NCBI GenBank assembly: GCA_963921935.1
Contig: OY998177.1
Location: forward strand, 113,762,067 to 113,826,066
Direction of reading: 5' to 3'
Length of the DNA: 64,000 nt
Source: Galeruca laticollis
Taxonomy: Eukaryota > Arthropoda > Insecta > Coleoptera > Chrysomelidae
The notes beneath the pieces were generated by a model. The model saw only the letters and a list, made by a program, of their open reading frames with translations. It ran no database searches and had not been told where the DNA came from. The translations under genes were made by a program, and so were the position numbers. Of this stretch, positions 45,690 to 55,899 are shown in pieces (position 1 is the first letter of the stretch; every line of letters starts with the position of its first letter).

Positions 45690-46435
45690 ACACTAATAGT
45701 TCGTTAGATGTTAATATCGACGAAATAGATGAAATAATAGAAGGGGAAATCAAAAAAATTGATAATCCTCCCTCAGTCAATCAGAACCTATCCGATCTCC
45801 TTGAGTTAGACATAGAAGATTTAATTAACGATAGCAGTAAAATAAAAAAATTTCAGGATATTCAAATCCGCCCCCCTGATATCGGAATTACTCAAGACAC
45901 TGATCTAGACACGGTTCATACTTCCGTAGAGAATCCGATTTTATCCATACCAATTTCCGAAAAATTTGTAAATTAGCATAAAAATCAAATAATATTAACA
46001 ACAGGAGAAATAAACTCTTACATTCGCAAACAAGAGAAAATATTCGATAACACTAGATTCAATGTCACTCTTCCCTCTAGAAATCTAGAATATAACATAT
46101 TCACTTTCGCCAAAGATTTTTTAAATCCTAGAATTACGTATGCTTTATATTTTGGACAAACTAATTTACCTGAAATATTTGTTACAACCTTGCAAAAATT
46201 CTTAAAAAATTCAGCTTTTAAATTAATTTACTGTACAAAATTTCTTAAAGATTTGGTAACGTCAGAAGAGCAATTCGAAAAATTAGAGTATTACCACGTT
46301 TACAAAAAGGCTCATACAGGAATCAATGAGTTAAAAATGTCTCTTACAAAAAATTACTATGGGCCCAAAATGTCTGAGGAAGTAGAGGAATTTGTTAATA
46401 GTTGCGAAAGTTGTTTAAAAAATAAACGGTTTTGA
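45690..46435 (+). pseudogene. Provirus pol: RNase H-integrase linker and integrase zinc domain
   Basis: The frame resumes near 45690 with an acidic linker (IDEIDEIIEGEIKKI), is broken by one TAG at about 45973, and continues to 46435. The part 46190-46435 ends with the HHCC zinc-binding domain of integrase (HVYKKAHTGINELK and CESCLKNKR). It fits the linker and the N-terminal domain that precede the integrase core in errantivirus-type pol. Coding is then interrupted by tandem-repeat DNA from 46436. Confidence 0.75.
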
Positions 46436-46454
46436 AGATTGAAACTAACTTTTC

Positions 46455-47055
46455 CGCATCTGTGGCCCCGAACAATATTCTATCATAAAATTGTTACTTG
46501 TATACACTTCGGGGGATGTATCGTGCTAACAAACCGAAATTTCTCCAAAAATAACCAAAAATTTAGTATATCTAGTTTTATAGGACCCGCTGTACTCGCT
46601 CTAGTTAACTGAAAATCAAAAGGGGACATATGTGAGACACCTTGAATAATACTTATTCATAAAGTTGATCAATCGTATACTCTCTGGAAGCTGTATCGTG
46701 CTAACAAACTGGAACTTCTCCAAAAATGACAAAAATATCGTACTTAAAGTACTGTAGCACCGGTTGTATTGGCTCTGGTGAGCTGAAAATCAATAGGGTT
46801 CATCAGTGAAATGCCCTGAATAATATTCAATCATAAAATTGGTGACTTGTTGAACACCGGAGGCTGTATCGTGCTAACAAACTGAAATTTCTCGAAAAAC
46901 GACAAAATGTCGTACTTCAAGTACCATAGCACCCGTTGTACTGGCTCTGGTGAGCTGAAAATCAATAGGGTTCGTCTGTGAAGTGTCATTAACAATATCC
47001 CATAATAAAATTGGTGACTTATTGCACTCCGGAGGCTGTATCATGCTAACAAGAC
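46455..47055. repeat. ~173-bp tandem satellite, about 3.4 units
   Basis: The anchor TCGTGCTAACAAAC occurs at 46521, 46696 and 46869, and as TCATGCTAACAAG at 47041 (spacings 175, 173 and 172). Units also share GAAATTTCTC, GGCTCTGGTGAGCTGAAAAT and CATAAAATTGGTGACTTGTT. The last unit is partial. Confidence 0.9.
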
Positions 47056-47073
47056 TTGCAAGGAAAAGTGGCA

Positions 47074-47101
47074 GACGACAACGACGACGACGACGACGAC
47101 A
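47074..47101. repeat. (GAC)n microsatellite
   Basis: About eight units of ACG/GAC with one interruption (GACAAC), directly after the satellite. Confidence 0.9.
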
Positions 47102-47275
47102 TACACACAGGATTTTTTTTCTAAAAACCGTTTTTTCGTGTTGTTGTTGATAGATAACGTGAAAATAACTCGAAAATTTTTTTCAAATTTCCAACTTTTT
47201 TGTGGGTAAACCACCAATACTTTTCTCGCATATTAGATAGGTTGGTGGAAAAGTAATAAGTACGACCGAAATCCA

Positions 47276-48167
47276 CCTGTCAACAAATTTAATCTCACCC
47301 CAACAGCTTCTAAGCCATTTGAACACATTCACATCGATGTTTTACGTATCTCCCCCTTTCCTCACAATGATTGATTCTTTCTCTCGATACGGCCAAGCCT
47401 ATCCGATCGAAACCGTTACCGGCATATCAGTAGTAGACACCCTTCTTAATTTTGTAACTCATCACGGGTTACCTTATAAAATTACAGCCGACTGTGGTAG
47501 CGAATTTAAAAACAAAGATCTAGAAGACTTTTGTAAATTACACAGAATCGGACTACATCTCACAACAGCAAAAAGTAGCAACTCAAATTCACCTGTAGAA
47601 AGACTCCATTCGAGCCTCATTGAGCATTTTAGATGCCTGCGAGAGAAAAACCCGGAACTAACCCCTATTCAACTAATGAAGCATTCGATTTTAAGCTATA
47701 ACAACTCCATACATTCTGTTACCAAATTTACCCTATTTGAAATCATTAAAGGGCATATTGGAAGTCCAGACCCCTTCGATCTAGACGATCATCTTGTCCT
47801 TTCTTACTATGTTCAAAACCACAAAAATATCAGTAAACAACTATATGAAATGATTAAAGAACGGAATGAAAAAGTGAAAGAACGGAATATAAACATAGCT
47901 AACGAGAAACGCGATGAACCGCCAGATTTTTCCAACCAACATATAGCTTATGTTCGAACGAAACATCGAGATAAAAAAATGCCCAAATTCACAAAAGCCG
48001 AAATAGTTGTAGATGATAACGTAGTTTTAAAAACTAAGGAAGGAACTTATCATAAAAGCATCGTTAGAAAACCGAAACCTAATTCAAATATTTTACAGGG
48101 CCAGTATCGAAAAGATGAAAACGGTAGCCATTTCGATTTACCTGGTCCTAGGCATAGTCAGTATTAA
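47276..48167 (+). pseudogene. Provirus integrase core and C-terminus
   Basis: The catalytic core starts in one frame with PFEHIHIDVL near 47318-47347 (first catalytic Asp). A frameshift near 47350-47370 moves it into the frame 47319-48167, which is then open to the end. The second Asp is in ITADCGSEF near 47485 and the Glu is in PVERLHSSL near 47600. A charged region (residues ~190-215, KERNEKVKERN) and a C-terminal GTYHKS motif follow. The family role is joining LTR DNA ends to the host chromosome. The frameshift disables it. Its end overlaps the env start by 53 bases. Confidence 0.85.
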
Positions 48168-49810
48168 TTGTTTCACGGAAGAAATAACTGTAACGCCTTT
48201 TGAAAATCTCATTCTTCCGATAGATTTAGGTGAAGCTAGGTTAATTTACTCAAAACATACTTTTATTCATTACTTAGATGTAAGAGAAGTGGTTAATCAA
48301 ATAAATATCGTTAAAACACACTTTTTAACAGTAAGAAAATTAATTCTAGATACTAATAGTTCAAATCCCATTTCATATCAGGGGCTTGGCGAAAATATTT
48401 TAGTACGTAGAGTTTTTTATTAATTCGTTAGAACGTAAATTCGACAATTTATATCCCCATATGCGTTCAAAAAGAGGTCTAATCAATGGTATGGGAAAAG
48501 TCAATAAATGGTTGTTTGGAAACCTAGATTCAGACGATGGCATTCGATACGATAATGCTATTAGGCTACTGCAAACAAATCAGAAAAATATCATTACCGA
48601 AGTTAATCTATATACCACTTTATTTAAGAAATTAATCGATCATTATAATCAATCAATAACAGTTCTTTTACAAAATCAAAAACTTCTCAAAAATAATCTA
48701 GTAAAATTTGAAGCCGCAATATTGAATCAAATAGATGCTCTAAGCAAATATTTAACTTTTCAAGGAACAATTAGTCAAATCAATCTCGATTGTCAAAATT
48801 TAATATTATTCGTAGAAAATCTCGAGAACGCCTTGCTATTTTCAAAACTGAATATTCTTCACCCGTCCATGATATCAAGTAAGGAAATTCTTGACATGAT
48901 AGAACATCTGCATAGCATTTATGATAAAAATCAAATTTCCAAATTCAAGAATGTCTTAACATACTACACCTTTCTTGAAACGCAAGCAACCTTTACCGAA
49001 TCAAAACTAATCTCTGCTGTCCATATTCCTATTCTGAAAACTAAATCGTTAGACTTTTACCGTATTTACCCTATTATCCAAGCTAATAAAATATTTGTCC
49101 CTTCACACCCTTACTTGGCACGTAACGAAGAAGACGTCCAGGTTGCAAACCAAGAATGCGAAAAACTGGAGGAAATTTACTATTGTACCCAAGAATCAAT
49201 CCCCATTGATAACTGTACCGACGAACTGATAAGAAGCGGAAAACTACCAGACAGCTGCTACTCCACCGAGGTCCATATCCGAAATCCTTTAATCGAGCAG
49301 ATAACAGCTAATGAAGTGCTAATAATCCCTGGAAAACAAGTAGAAATAAAATCAAACTGCCGAAACAACAGAATATTCGAAGTAACAAAACCAACCCTTA
49401 TTAACATACCAGAAGGATGCGAAATCTCCTCGAAAGAATTAAAATTCTCCAGAGTCAAAGGAATTAGCGAAGGAAAGCCATTAATTTTACCAAAGATCGA
49501 ATTAGAGCAAATCAAGATCAGGAGAAACTATCAAACGCCGAATATGTCAGAAATAAAATTCGATGAGTTATACGAAATCCATAGAATCGCAAAACAACTA
49601 ACACCGATAGAAGAACAGCATAATACACACGAAATCCGAATACTATCAATATTTCCAACAATCTTAATCATTGGATGTATCGTCGTAACCTTCTACGTAA
49701 TTAGACGAAGACGCGAAAAATCAAAAATCAAGAAAGAAAAAGTCAAAATCATCGAAGAAATTCCCTTGGAGACAGTTCGCGAAAATCACTCCGTTGTTTT
49801 CGCCTCTTAA
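48115..49810 (+). pseudogene. Provirus env (fusion-protein-like), broken near its middle
   Basis: Old viral-type envelope gene. The first frame (48115-48423) begins with a hydrophobic signal peptide (about residues 4-19) and ends in a stop. A second frame, open from 48461 to 49810 (449 codons), begins close to a furin-type R-x-K-R cleavage site followed by a Gly-rich hydrophobic segment. It then has long helical, Leu/Ile/Asn-rich stretches, a Cys-rich membrane-proximal part (about residues 225-310), one transmembrane segment near residues 392-413 and a basic cytoplasmic tail. This is the layout of errantivirus env proteins related to the baculovirus F protein. A stop and frame change between 48421 and 48461 separates the two parts, so no full product is expected. 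In intact relatives env is made from a spliced mRNA. Confidence 0.8.
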
Positions 49811-49819
49811 GGACGGAGG

Positions 49820-50024
49820 AGTTACGAGGTCATAATTCGCTGCACCTGCACCGTATCATATATCATTAGTTAGAATTCATGTATACTTGTTATCATAATT
49901 CTTTAGTTGCTTCATATTTGTAAATCAGTTTTTGTAGAACCACTCCGAGAATAACATCTCTCTTAGTAATAATTAAATAAAATATCTTTTCAAAAATAGT
50001 ATTTCTGTTTGGAAATACATATCT
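49820..50024 (+). repeat. 3' LTR of the errantivirus-type provirus
   Basis: 205 bp, about 98 percent identical to the 5' LTR. It is preceded at once by the polypurine tract AAGGACGGAGG (49809-49819) and followed by the TCAA target duplicate (50025-50028). Confidence 0.9.
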
Positions 50025-50132
50025 TCAATTTTGTTTTTTCTTTATTTTTTCATTCCTCACAAAAGAATGTAAGTATCTATGAATATTTCATTCCACGAAA
50101 ATGTTGTTCAACAAGTAGATTTCTGCTTTATA

Positions 50133-51005
50133 CAGTGCTATTCAAAAGTCCCCTTCCTCCCTCGTATCTTTTGAACGGCTACACTTACATTAATAAAATT
50201 AGGAGAATGAAAATAAAGTGTTGTAAACGTCTCTAGGAATGGTAACAGGTGGCGTAATAGTAATAGATGACGTCACAGTGCCACTCTGGCCAATTATTTT
50301 AAATAGGACCTTATGGCTAGTGATATCTCGTTTGAAAGGCATTGACATTGGCTACATAGCCATATTAATTTTGTTTGGGTTTAAATTAATTTTGATGGAT
50401 AAATTAAATAAATACCAATATTATTGAAATTATTTTTTTAAATTTAATTAATCAAATATCAACAATGGATTCTTATAGCAAGTGTTCGAAATGTGTTCCG
50501 TCTACTTCCTGACACTAATACATCGGCCGGCGAGGTCCTACAGAATGGCCACCTCGGTCACCAGATCTGACACCATTAGATTTTTTCCTATGGGGGTACT
50601 TGAAATCCAAGGTTTACACTACGGCACCAGATAGCATTGGCGTTTTGAAAGAAAGAATTACTGAAGAATGCAATGCTATTTCAGCTGACACTTCGAACAA
50701 GTACGACAAGAGTTTACTAATAGGATGTATTACTGTCAGGAAGTAGACGGAGCCCATTTCGAACACTTGCTATAAGAATCCATTGTTGATATTTGATTAA
50801 TTAAATTTAAAAAAATAATTTCAATAATTTTGGTATTTATTTAATTTATCCGTCAAAATTAATTTAAACCCAAACAAAATTAATATGGCTATGTAGCCAA
50901 TGTCAATGCCTTTCAAACGAGATATCACTTGCCCTCCAAATTTTATTAATGTAAGTGTAGCCGTTCAAAAGATACGGGGGGGGAGGGGACTTTTGAATAG
51001 CACTG
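50133..51005. mobile_element. Tc1/mariner-type element with long inverted repeats and TA duplication
   Basis: Ends CAGTGCTATTCAAAAGTCCC and its reverse complement near 50986-51005 are flanked by TA (50131-50132 and 51006-51007). Outer inverted repeats (50133-50205 and about 50938-51005) and inner ones (about 50318-50512 and 50733-50930) match; the left side carries about 115 extra bases between them. The centre (50513-50732) holds a remnant of a transposase C-terminus. It looks like a large deletion derivative. The high-G tract GGGGGGGAGGGG at about 50985 is part of the right end. Confidence 0.85.
50520..50745 (+). pseudogene. Tc1/mariner-type transposase C-terminal remnant
   Basis: One frame reads RRGPTEWPPRSPDLTPLDFF, continues with LWGYLKSKVY and ends with LKERITEECNAIS and CITVRK. 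W-P-RSPDLTPLDFFLWGYLK is the third catalytic-Asp region of insect Tc1/mariner-type (DUF4817-type) transposases. Everything before it is deleted. Confidence 0.8.
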
Positions 51006-51067
51006 TATATTTTGTGAAGCGGAGTCGTTTTGTCTTAATAACTATAAAACGCAAGTTGATAGGTTCC

Positions 51068-51540
51068 CCACACTGCCAGCTTTTAACACCACCTTACCCG
51101 AACAGTTAAAACTGTCGGGTAAAATTGATATATCTGATTGATTGCAAAATATGTCAACAGAAACGACGTTTTTCAGTTACAATCAGTATGTATATTATCG
51201 GACAGTTTTACCCATTCGGGTAAAACAAATACTAAAAGATCACAGTGCGTAGTAGGCCTTATAACGAACGTTCAACAAAATTTCCACTCAAGTTGGCTGT
51301 GGATGAAATTTGAAGTCATGAACGTATTTCTCTGATAATTCAAACTCCAATAGCAAGAATGTAGACCTGTCAAATTTGTGGGCGGAACTAACAGTTAGAA
51401 GCAACAGGTAGATAATTGATCTCACTGGCCTTCAAAATCCGAAGCCAACTTGAGCAAAAATTTTGTCGAACATTCGATATTATAGTTGAATATTTATAAA
51501 TTTTAAAAGTTTATAGAGAGTTATAGAGTTTATGTTTGTC
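51068..51540. repeat. Dispersed repeat, right copy (carries a MITE)
   Basis: Partner of 42585-42800; same orientation. It is split by the inverted-repeat element at 51259-51486. Confidence 0.7.
51259..51486. mobile_element. ~228-bp MITE inside the right dispersed repeat
   Basis: CGAACGTTCAACAAAATTTCC (first 20 bases of a ~38-base arm, 51263-51300) is matched in reverse complement at 51440-51478. The ends read TATAACGAACG and CGATATTATA. The left copy of the host repeat lacks this block, which shows it was inserted. No coding content. Confidence 0.75.
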
Positions 51541-51754
51541 TAATAAAAATTTGGACAATTTAATATTGAGTTTTATTTTATTATGCTTAGGTAGTTAAAA
51601 TATATTTTCTTCCTAGGTGTAACCAGAATTAAGCACTAATGTTATTGGTCAGGCTATGAAAATTTATTGATTTACAGAAATTTGAAAAAAGTGCATTTAC
51701 ATGCATCCTATCTACTAACCCTCCCCTCTCCCCCCATTAAATGTATGGTTATGA

Positions 51755-52125
51755 AGATTCTGAGGATATTTCTGCAATATTTTGAATATACAAAGAATAG
51801 CCCCTGAATATACAATTTGAAATAATTCTACAAAATTCCAAATGGATCTACCACGAATATTCAAAGTATTTATTGAATATTCTGGAAACATTAACTGAAG
51901 AACATTCTTAGATACTGTTTTTCTGAATATTCTCAGAATAATCCTAGCTTATTAATAATAGGAAAAAGAATATTCATTTGGGAATATTATCTGAATATTT
52001 AGAATATTCTCATTTTCACTTTCTAGGAATATTCCAAAAAGCATAAAGATATTCTTAGCATTTTTAGAGAATATTCCAATATGCCAAAATGAATATTCCA
52101 CGAATATTTATAGAATATCTTATGT
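51755..52125. repeat. AATATTC-rich tract, right
   Basis: GAATATTC, GAATATTT and similar words recur every 10-30 bases for about 370 bases. Same texture as 40575-40745. No coding frame. Confidence 0.75.
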
Positions 52126-52605
52126 TGTCTGGGTTGTTCGCTTCTATTCGATTAATTGATTTTGTGTGTCATACGGCTCAAAGCATATCTTACGACTAAC
52201 ATGTATCCTCAGTGGATTATAATGAAAAAAGAAATGGGTATCGAATGAACCACCCAAAGGAAGGAACCAGCAGTCTACCATCGTTCTGATTGCATTATTC
52301 CTTATTACCGAACCTGAAAGTATCGTTTAAAGAATGTCAATTTAAACGTGAGAGCAACTGAAAAACCGTTTCAGAAGTAATGATTTTAGACGACAAAATA
52401 TTGTCACCTATTCGCACACTGGTGTAGTGCTTGAATCCGACACTGTATTATACTGTACGTGAAAGCTAAAACTTTGGCGAATGCTCGTCTATAACAGAGA
52501 GTATATCATAATTCTTTGTGACTGTTTTTATCTAGAGGTTTCCAGGAAGGTCGATTGTTTGTTGGAAGCCGCAATTGAGAAAATTCCGGAATAGAAAGCG
52601 CTTAG
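52126..52605. other. Region without a recognisable gene
   Basis: No motif-bearing frame. It leads into the promoter-like sequence at 52606 and could be the upstream half of an LTR. Confidence 0.35.
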
Positions 52606-52660
52606 TATATAAGAGACTACATTCCAACTGAATTTGGTTTACAGTTTATTCTCGTAACGA
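52606..52660 (+). promoter_or_regulatory. Candidate TATA promoter (possible LTR)
   Basis: TATATAAG at 52606-52613 with an ACAGTTTATTC initiator-like sequence about 35 bases downstream, then an AT-rich leader. No plus-strand gene follows, because minus-strand non-LTR sequence begins near 52735. An LTR promoter interrupted by that insertion would fit. Confidence 0.3.
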
Positions 52661-52734
52661 ATAGACATAAATAAATATTTGTGAAGTGTTTATGTCAATT
52701 AGTGATAGTGAATGAACAGTGTATTTAATATAAG

Positions 52735-53960
52735 GTATTGGGCAATGCTTCCTTCTACCATGTCTGAGAAATCCATGTCTTCGTCTGGATGTTCGTTCAG
52801 TTGAAACTGTGTTTCTAGTGTGCTTTTCAACGCTTCCGCTTTATCTTTTCCGGTGTAGACCATCCCGTTGGTTCCGTGTATTGGCGGCATTGGTTTTATA
52901 TCCTCTCGTAGAACTTTTGCGATATTCCATATCCCCGGTTTTTGCGGGTCTAATTCGTTGATTATCTTGTTCCATTCTTCACCCCTATGTTCCCTTAGTT
53001 TTTCTTGTATTTCTTCTTTCATTTCCTCGACTCTGATTAGGTCATCGTGGTTCCGTATTCCGCGTGCTCCTCTCTTGATTTGATTCCTTTCCCTAATCAA
53101 ATTTCTAAGGTCGTCATCTATGTTTTTGAACTTTCCGTATTTGTCTGCTACGGATGTTGTGGTGCTTCGTTCTAACGCTTCTGTTAGTGCTTCTTCGAAG
53201 AAACAGACTTGCTCTTCCAGTGTTTCTGCATTGTTGATTTCGACTATTGGTCCTATGACTTGTCCTGCGATTCTTCTGAATTTTGCCCAATTTGTTTTCT
53301 GATTCATCCTTTCTGGTGGTCTTGGTCCTTCTCCTACCGTGAGGACGATTGCCTCGTGTGCATCGCTTCCTTCGGATGTCTGGATGCCTGTTGGTACCGC
53401 TATGTCTTTCAACACAGCGATATCTAAGGCGCCCGGTAGTCCTCCGTTGGGCGGGTAGTGCGTCGGTCTCTGTGGTCCTATTGCTTGGTATGCCAGATAT
53501 GTTTCTGTTATTTTTTCCAACTTTTTGCCTTGTCTGTTTCTTCTGGTGCTGTACCACGCAGGGGACTTGGCATTTCGATCTCCCATTATTATCCCTTTTT
53601 TCCATCTGGGAGTACCGCTAACACGTCTTATTCGTGTATAGTGGTTTTGGTCTTACGTATGCGGATATTATTCTAATATCTCCGTTTATAGTTTTCATTA
53701 CTACTATAGTTGCTTCCATTGTTAGTAGATCGTCTGGTGTGTTTATTTGGTATTGGCATAGCTCTTTTTTCGCTAAGATCGCTGTGCCGCCGGATTGTCC
53801 ATTTATGTCGTTTCTATAAACGTTATAGCCTGGCCAGGTGAATCTGTGGTGATCCCCCGGTAATCTTGTTTCTTGGAGCGCGAAGATGTCGAAATCCTCT
53901 TCCTTCAAGATTACTGCCATGGTATTTTTATTTGTTCTCAGTCCTCCTGTGTTCCACGAT
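52735..53960 (-). pseudogene. Jockey-group non-LTR: endonuclease and linker
   Basis: Minus strand. The endonuclease starts near 53960 (KIGSWNTGGLRTNKN), and the frame 53618-53920 has FDIFALQETRLPG, GYNVYRND and SGGTAILAKK. After a one-base shift near 53620 the frame 52699-53586 continues with IMGDRNAKSPAWYS (the GD-N catalytic motif), SEGSDAHEAIV at the end of the nuclease, and a Lys/Glu-rich linker toward RT. The RT itself is absent: the frame runs into unrelated sequence near 52735. Base composition is more GC-rich than the surroundings, suggesting a recent arrival. Confidence 0.8.
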
Positions 53961-54044
53961 CCTATTTTTAATTAATGCGGAAGGTTGTCCGCCATTAATT
54001 AGCTCGTTGCGTAAGTAATGTGGTTAAGAGCGTTTGCATGGTTT

Positions 54045-54755
54045 GCAACATGCTCAGGATGTCGGCGTTTGGCACTTTGACAGAGCTGGACCGGTTGACA
54101 TTTTATTAGGGACCAGTATATTTTGGGATTTGTTGTCTATAAGGCATATAAAATCGGAAAAGAGAGATCCATTTTTGCTGAAAACAAAAACAGGATGGGT
54201 CATAGCAGGTCAAATACCAGGAAGGAAGCAACAAAACAAGAAAGTAGTGTGTCATACAGATAATACACTTTTCTAAATTAGTTTGTTCGTGGACAAGAGT
54301 AGCGCCCCTGAAAACGGTGTAATTGCCCAGGTTGGAAGGTTGGAACTCTGTGCAGCTAAACTTACTATGCCAAGGTCTTCTATGCAGGTGGATAACGTGC
54401 CTGAAGGGAGAGAAATCAAACACACTTATTCGGCTAGGTTAGAGGATAATATTCTAAATACGTTTTCCGGTTTTGTTAGACTGCAGAGAGTAACAGTTTG
54501 GATATTTGCGTGATAGTCTTATATCCTTGGCTCAGCAACCAAAATTTCCTGGGGCCTTTTTATCTTTAAAAGAATCGGGGAGGGTATCTAACCCGAATTT
54601 AGCAAACTTATTACCTTGAACCCCTTTTTAGAAGTCGGAACAGGATTCATTAAGGTGGGAGGTCGTTTGGAGGAGTCTCAAGTTGATTCTGATGAGGCGC
54701 ACACTATTATTCTGAATAAGGATCATTATATAACCAAATTAGTAATATAGAATAG
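54045..54755 (+). pseudogene. BEL/Pao pol scraps (protease, RNase H region, integrase start)
   Basis: The frame at 54055-54276 reads VDILLGTSIFWDLLSIRHIK and KTKTGWVIAG, the protease-RT junction of BEL/Pao elements. The frame at 54283-54390 reads QVGRLELCAAKL, from the RNase H region. Near 54620-54750 a frame reads VGTGFIKVGGRLEESQ and ILNKDHYITKL, the zinc region before integrase. Large parts between these are missing, so this is a string of collapsed fragments. Confidence 0.7.
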
Positions 54756-55899
54756 TTGAGTGTGTACATAAATTATGTAAGTAGATACACCGTGTGTATA
54801 AATTTATCGCACTCGTAGAGTATATGAATGAATAAGAAAAACATTACATTAGTGTCTGAAGTGCGATAATATAAATGAGTACTCTCGTAAACATGGCCAA
54901 GAGACTAAGTGACCTGGAAGAGACGGAACTAAGAGCAGAATTGGAAAATCATGAGTTGGAAACGTCCGGTAAGAAAAGTGAATAGCCGCGTCCACACTGA
55001 ACGAATCGCCTCGCGAAGCAAATGCTCGCTCAGTGTAGACGTGCCTCGTCCTTAATTTTAGGACGCGCTGCCTCACCGGAGGCGAGGTCGTGCCGAGCCG
55101 AATGCTGTCGGTAACATAGACGTGCTCAAAGAGTTTCAGTTCAATTTGCTCGCGCAGTCTAGACGGTCGTATGAAAAATTTTAAAGGAAATTTGAATAAA
55201 CTTATAAAATGGATGAAGAACAGTGTCGGCAACTAATCGAATTGTGTGAGAGTTACAACCGGTTGTGGAATTCTAAAAATCCTGAATACCTAAATAGACA
55301 TTTAAGAGAAGATGCGTGGAGAATCTCACTTCCTGTCGGGGAATTGAAGAAAAAAATGGTGTCTTTACTGGGGTCTTACAGAAGAGAAAAGTCTCGAGAG
55401 AAAAAAAATATGATTACAGGATCAGGCAAGTATTCGTATTTATTAAATTCACTGTATGCTCGATGCACAAAATTTTTAAAGTACTATAGTATAATAGATA
55501 CAAATTTCAAGTATTGGAGACTTATATTAATCGAATGGGTTTGCACACGACTGCTTCCAATTTATGACAGACAGAAATAGCACAGGAAACACGCATGAGG
55601 TAAGTTTTTTCCTTATTGGTAGCTATTCTGCCATGAAATTGTAGAATAGAATTAAATTGTAATGTTCATCATATATTACACCGTCCTACAAAATTAAAAA
55701 AAAAATTTGTTGCCAAGTATTTTTGAACGAATTCAGGGTGATTCAGGTCTGCTGAATTCAAAAATAAAAGCAGTTTTTCCATGACTCTAGTTTTTGAGGT
55801 AATGGATACATAATTTTTTAAGGAATTTAGCTATAACATATGCTTTTTATTTTTTAAGAATAATTTACGTACAAGAAATTTACGCAGAAACGTGAGTTC

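Larger units (their letters stand above)
46436..47275. mobile_element. Inserted repeat block with ~173-bp satellite
   Basis: About 840 bases with no coding frame split the integrase gene. It consists of at least three ~173-bp tandem units (46455-47055), a GAC microsatellite and an AT-rich right part. Near the left edge AACTAACTTTTCC (46446-46458) and near the right edge GGAAAAGTAATAAGT (47248-47262) are roughly inverted, and TAGGTTGGTGGAAAAGTAAT resembles a mariner-type terminal repeat. A non-autonomous mariner-type element carrying satellite units is a reasonable but unproven reading. Confidence 0.5.
42824..50024 (+). mobile_element. Errantivirus-type (Ty3/Gypsy with env) provirus, nested and broken
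   Basis: Two 205-bp LTRs (42824-43028 and 49820-50024) begin AGTTACGAGG and end ACATATCT, and are flanked on both sides by TCAA (42820-42823 and 50025-50028), a 4-bp target duplication as expected for this group. A primer-binding site follows the 5' LTR and a polypurine tract AAGGACGGAGG precedes the 3' LTR. Coding order: gag start, [Penelope-like insertion], integrase zinc region, [satellite insertion], integrase core, env. Protease, RT and RNase H are missing, evidently lost around the Penelope insertion. It cannot replicate as it stands. Confidence 0.9.

Noticed and set aside
46455..47055. Regular spacing that could suggest a CRISPR array
   Set aside because: The ~173-bp units are contiguous and wholly repetitive, without short repeats alternating with unique spacers; the context is eukaryotic.
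46438..47262. A complete mariner element inside integrase
   Set aside because: Only the right edge resembles a mariner end; the left edge matches weakly and there is no transposase. Kept only as a possibility.
52868..53819. Plus-strand frames of 60-90 codons
   Set aside because: Antisense to the clearly recognisable endonuclease on the minus strand.
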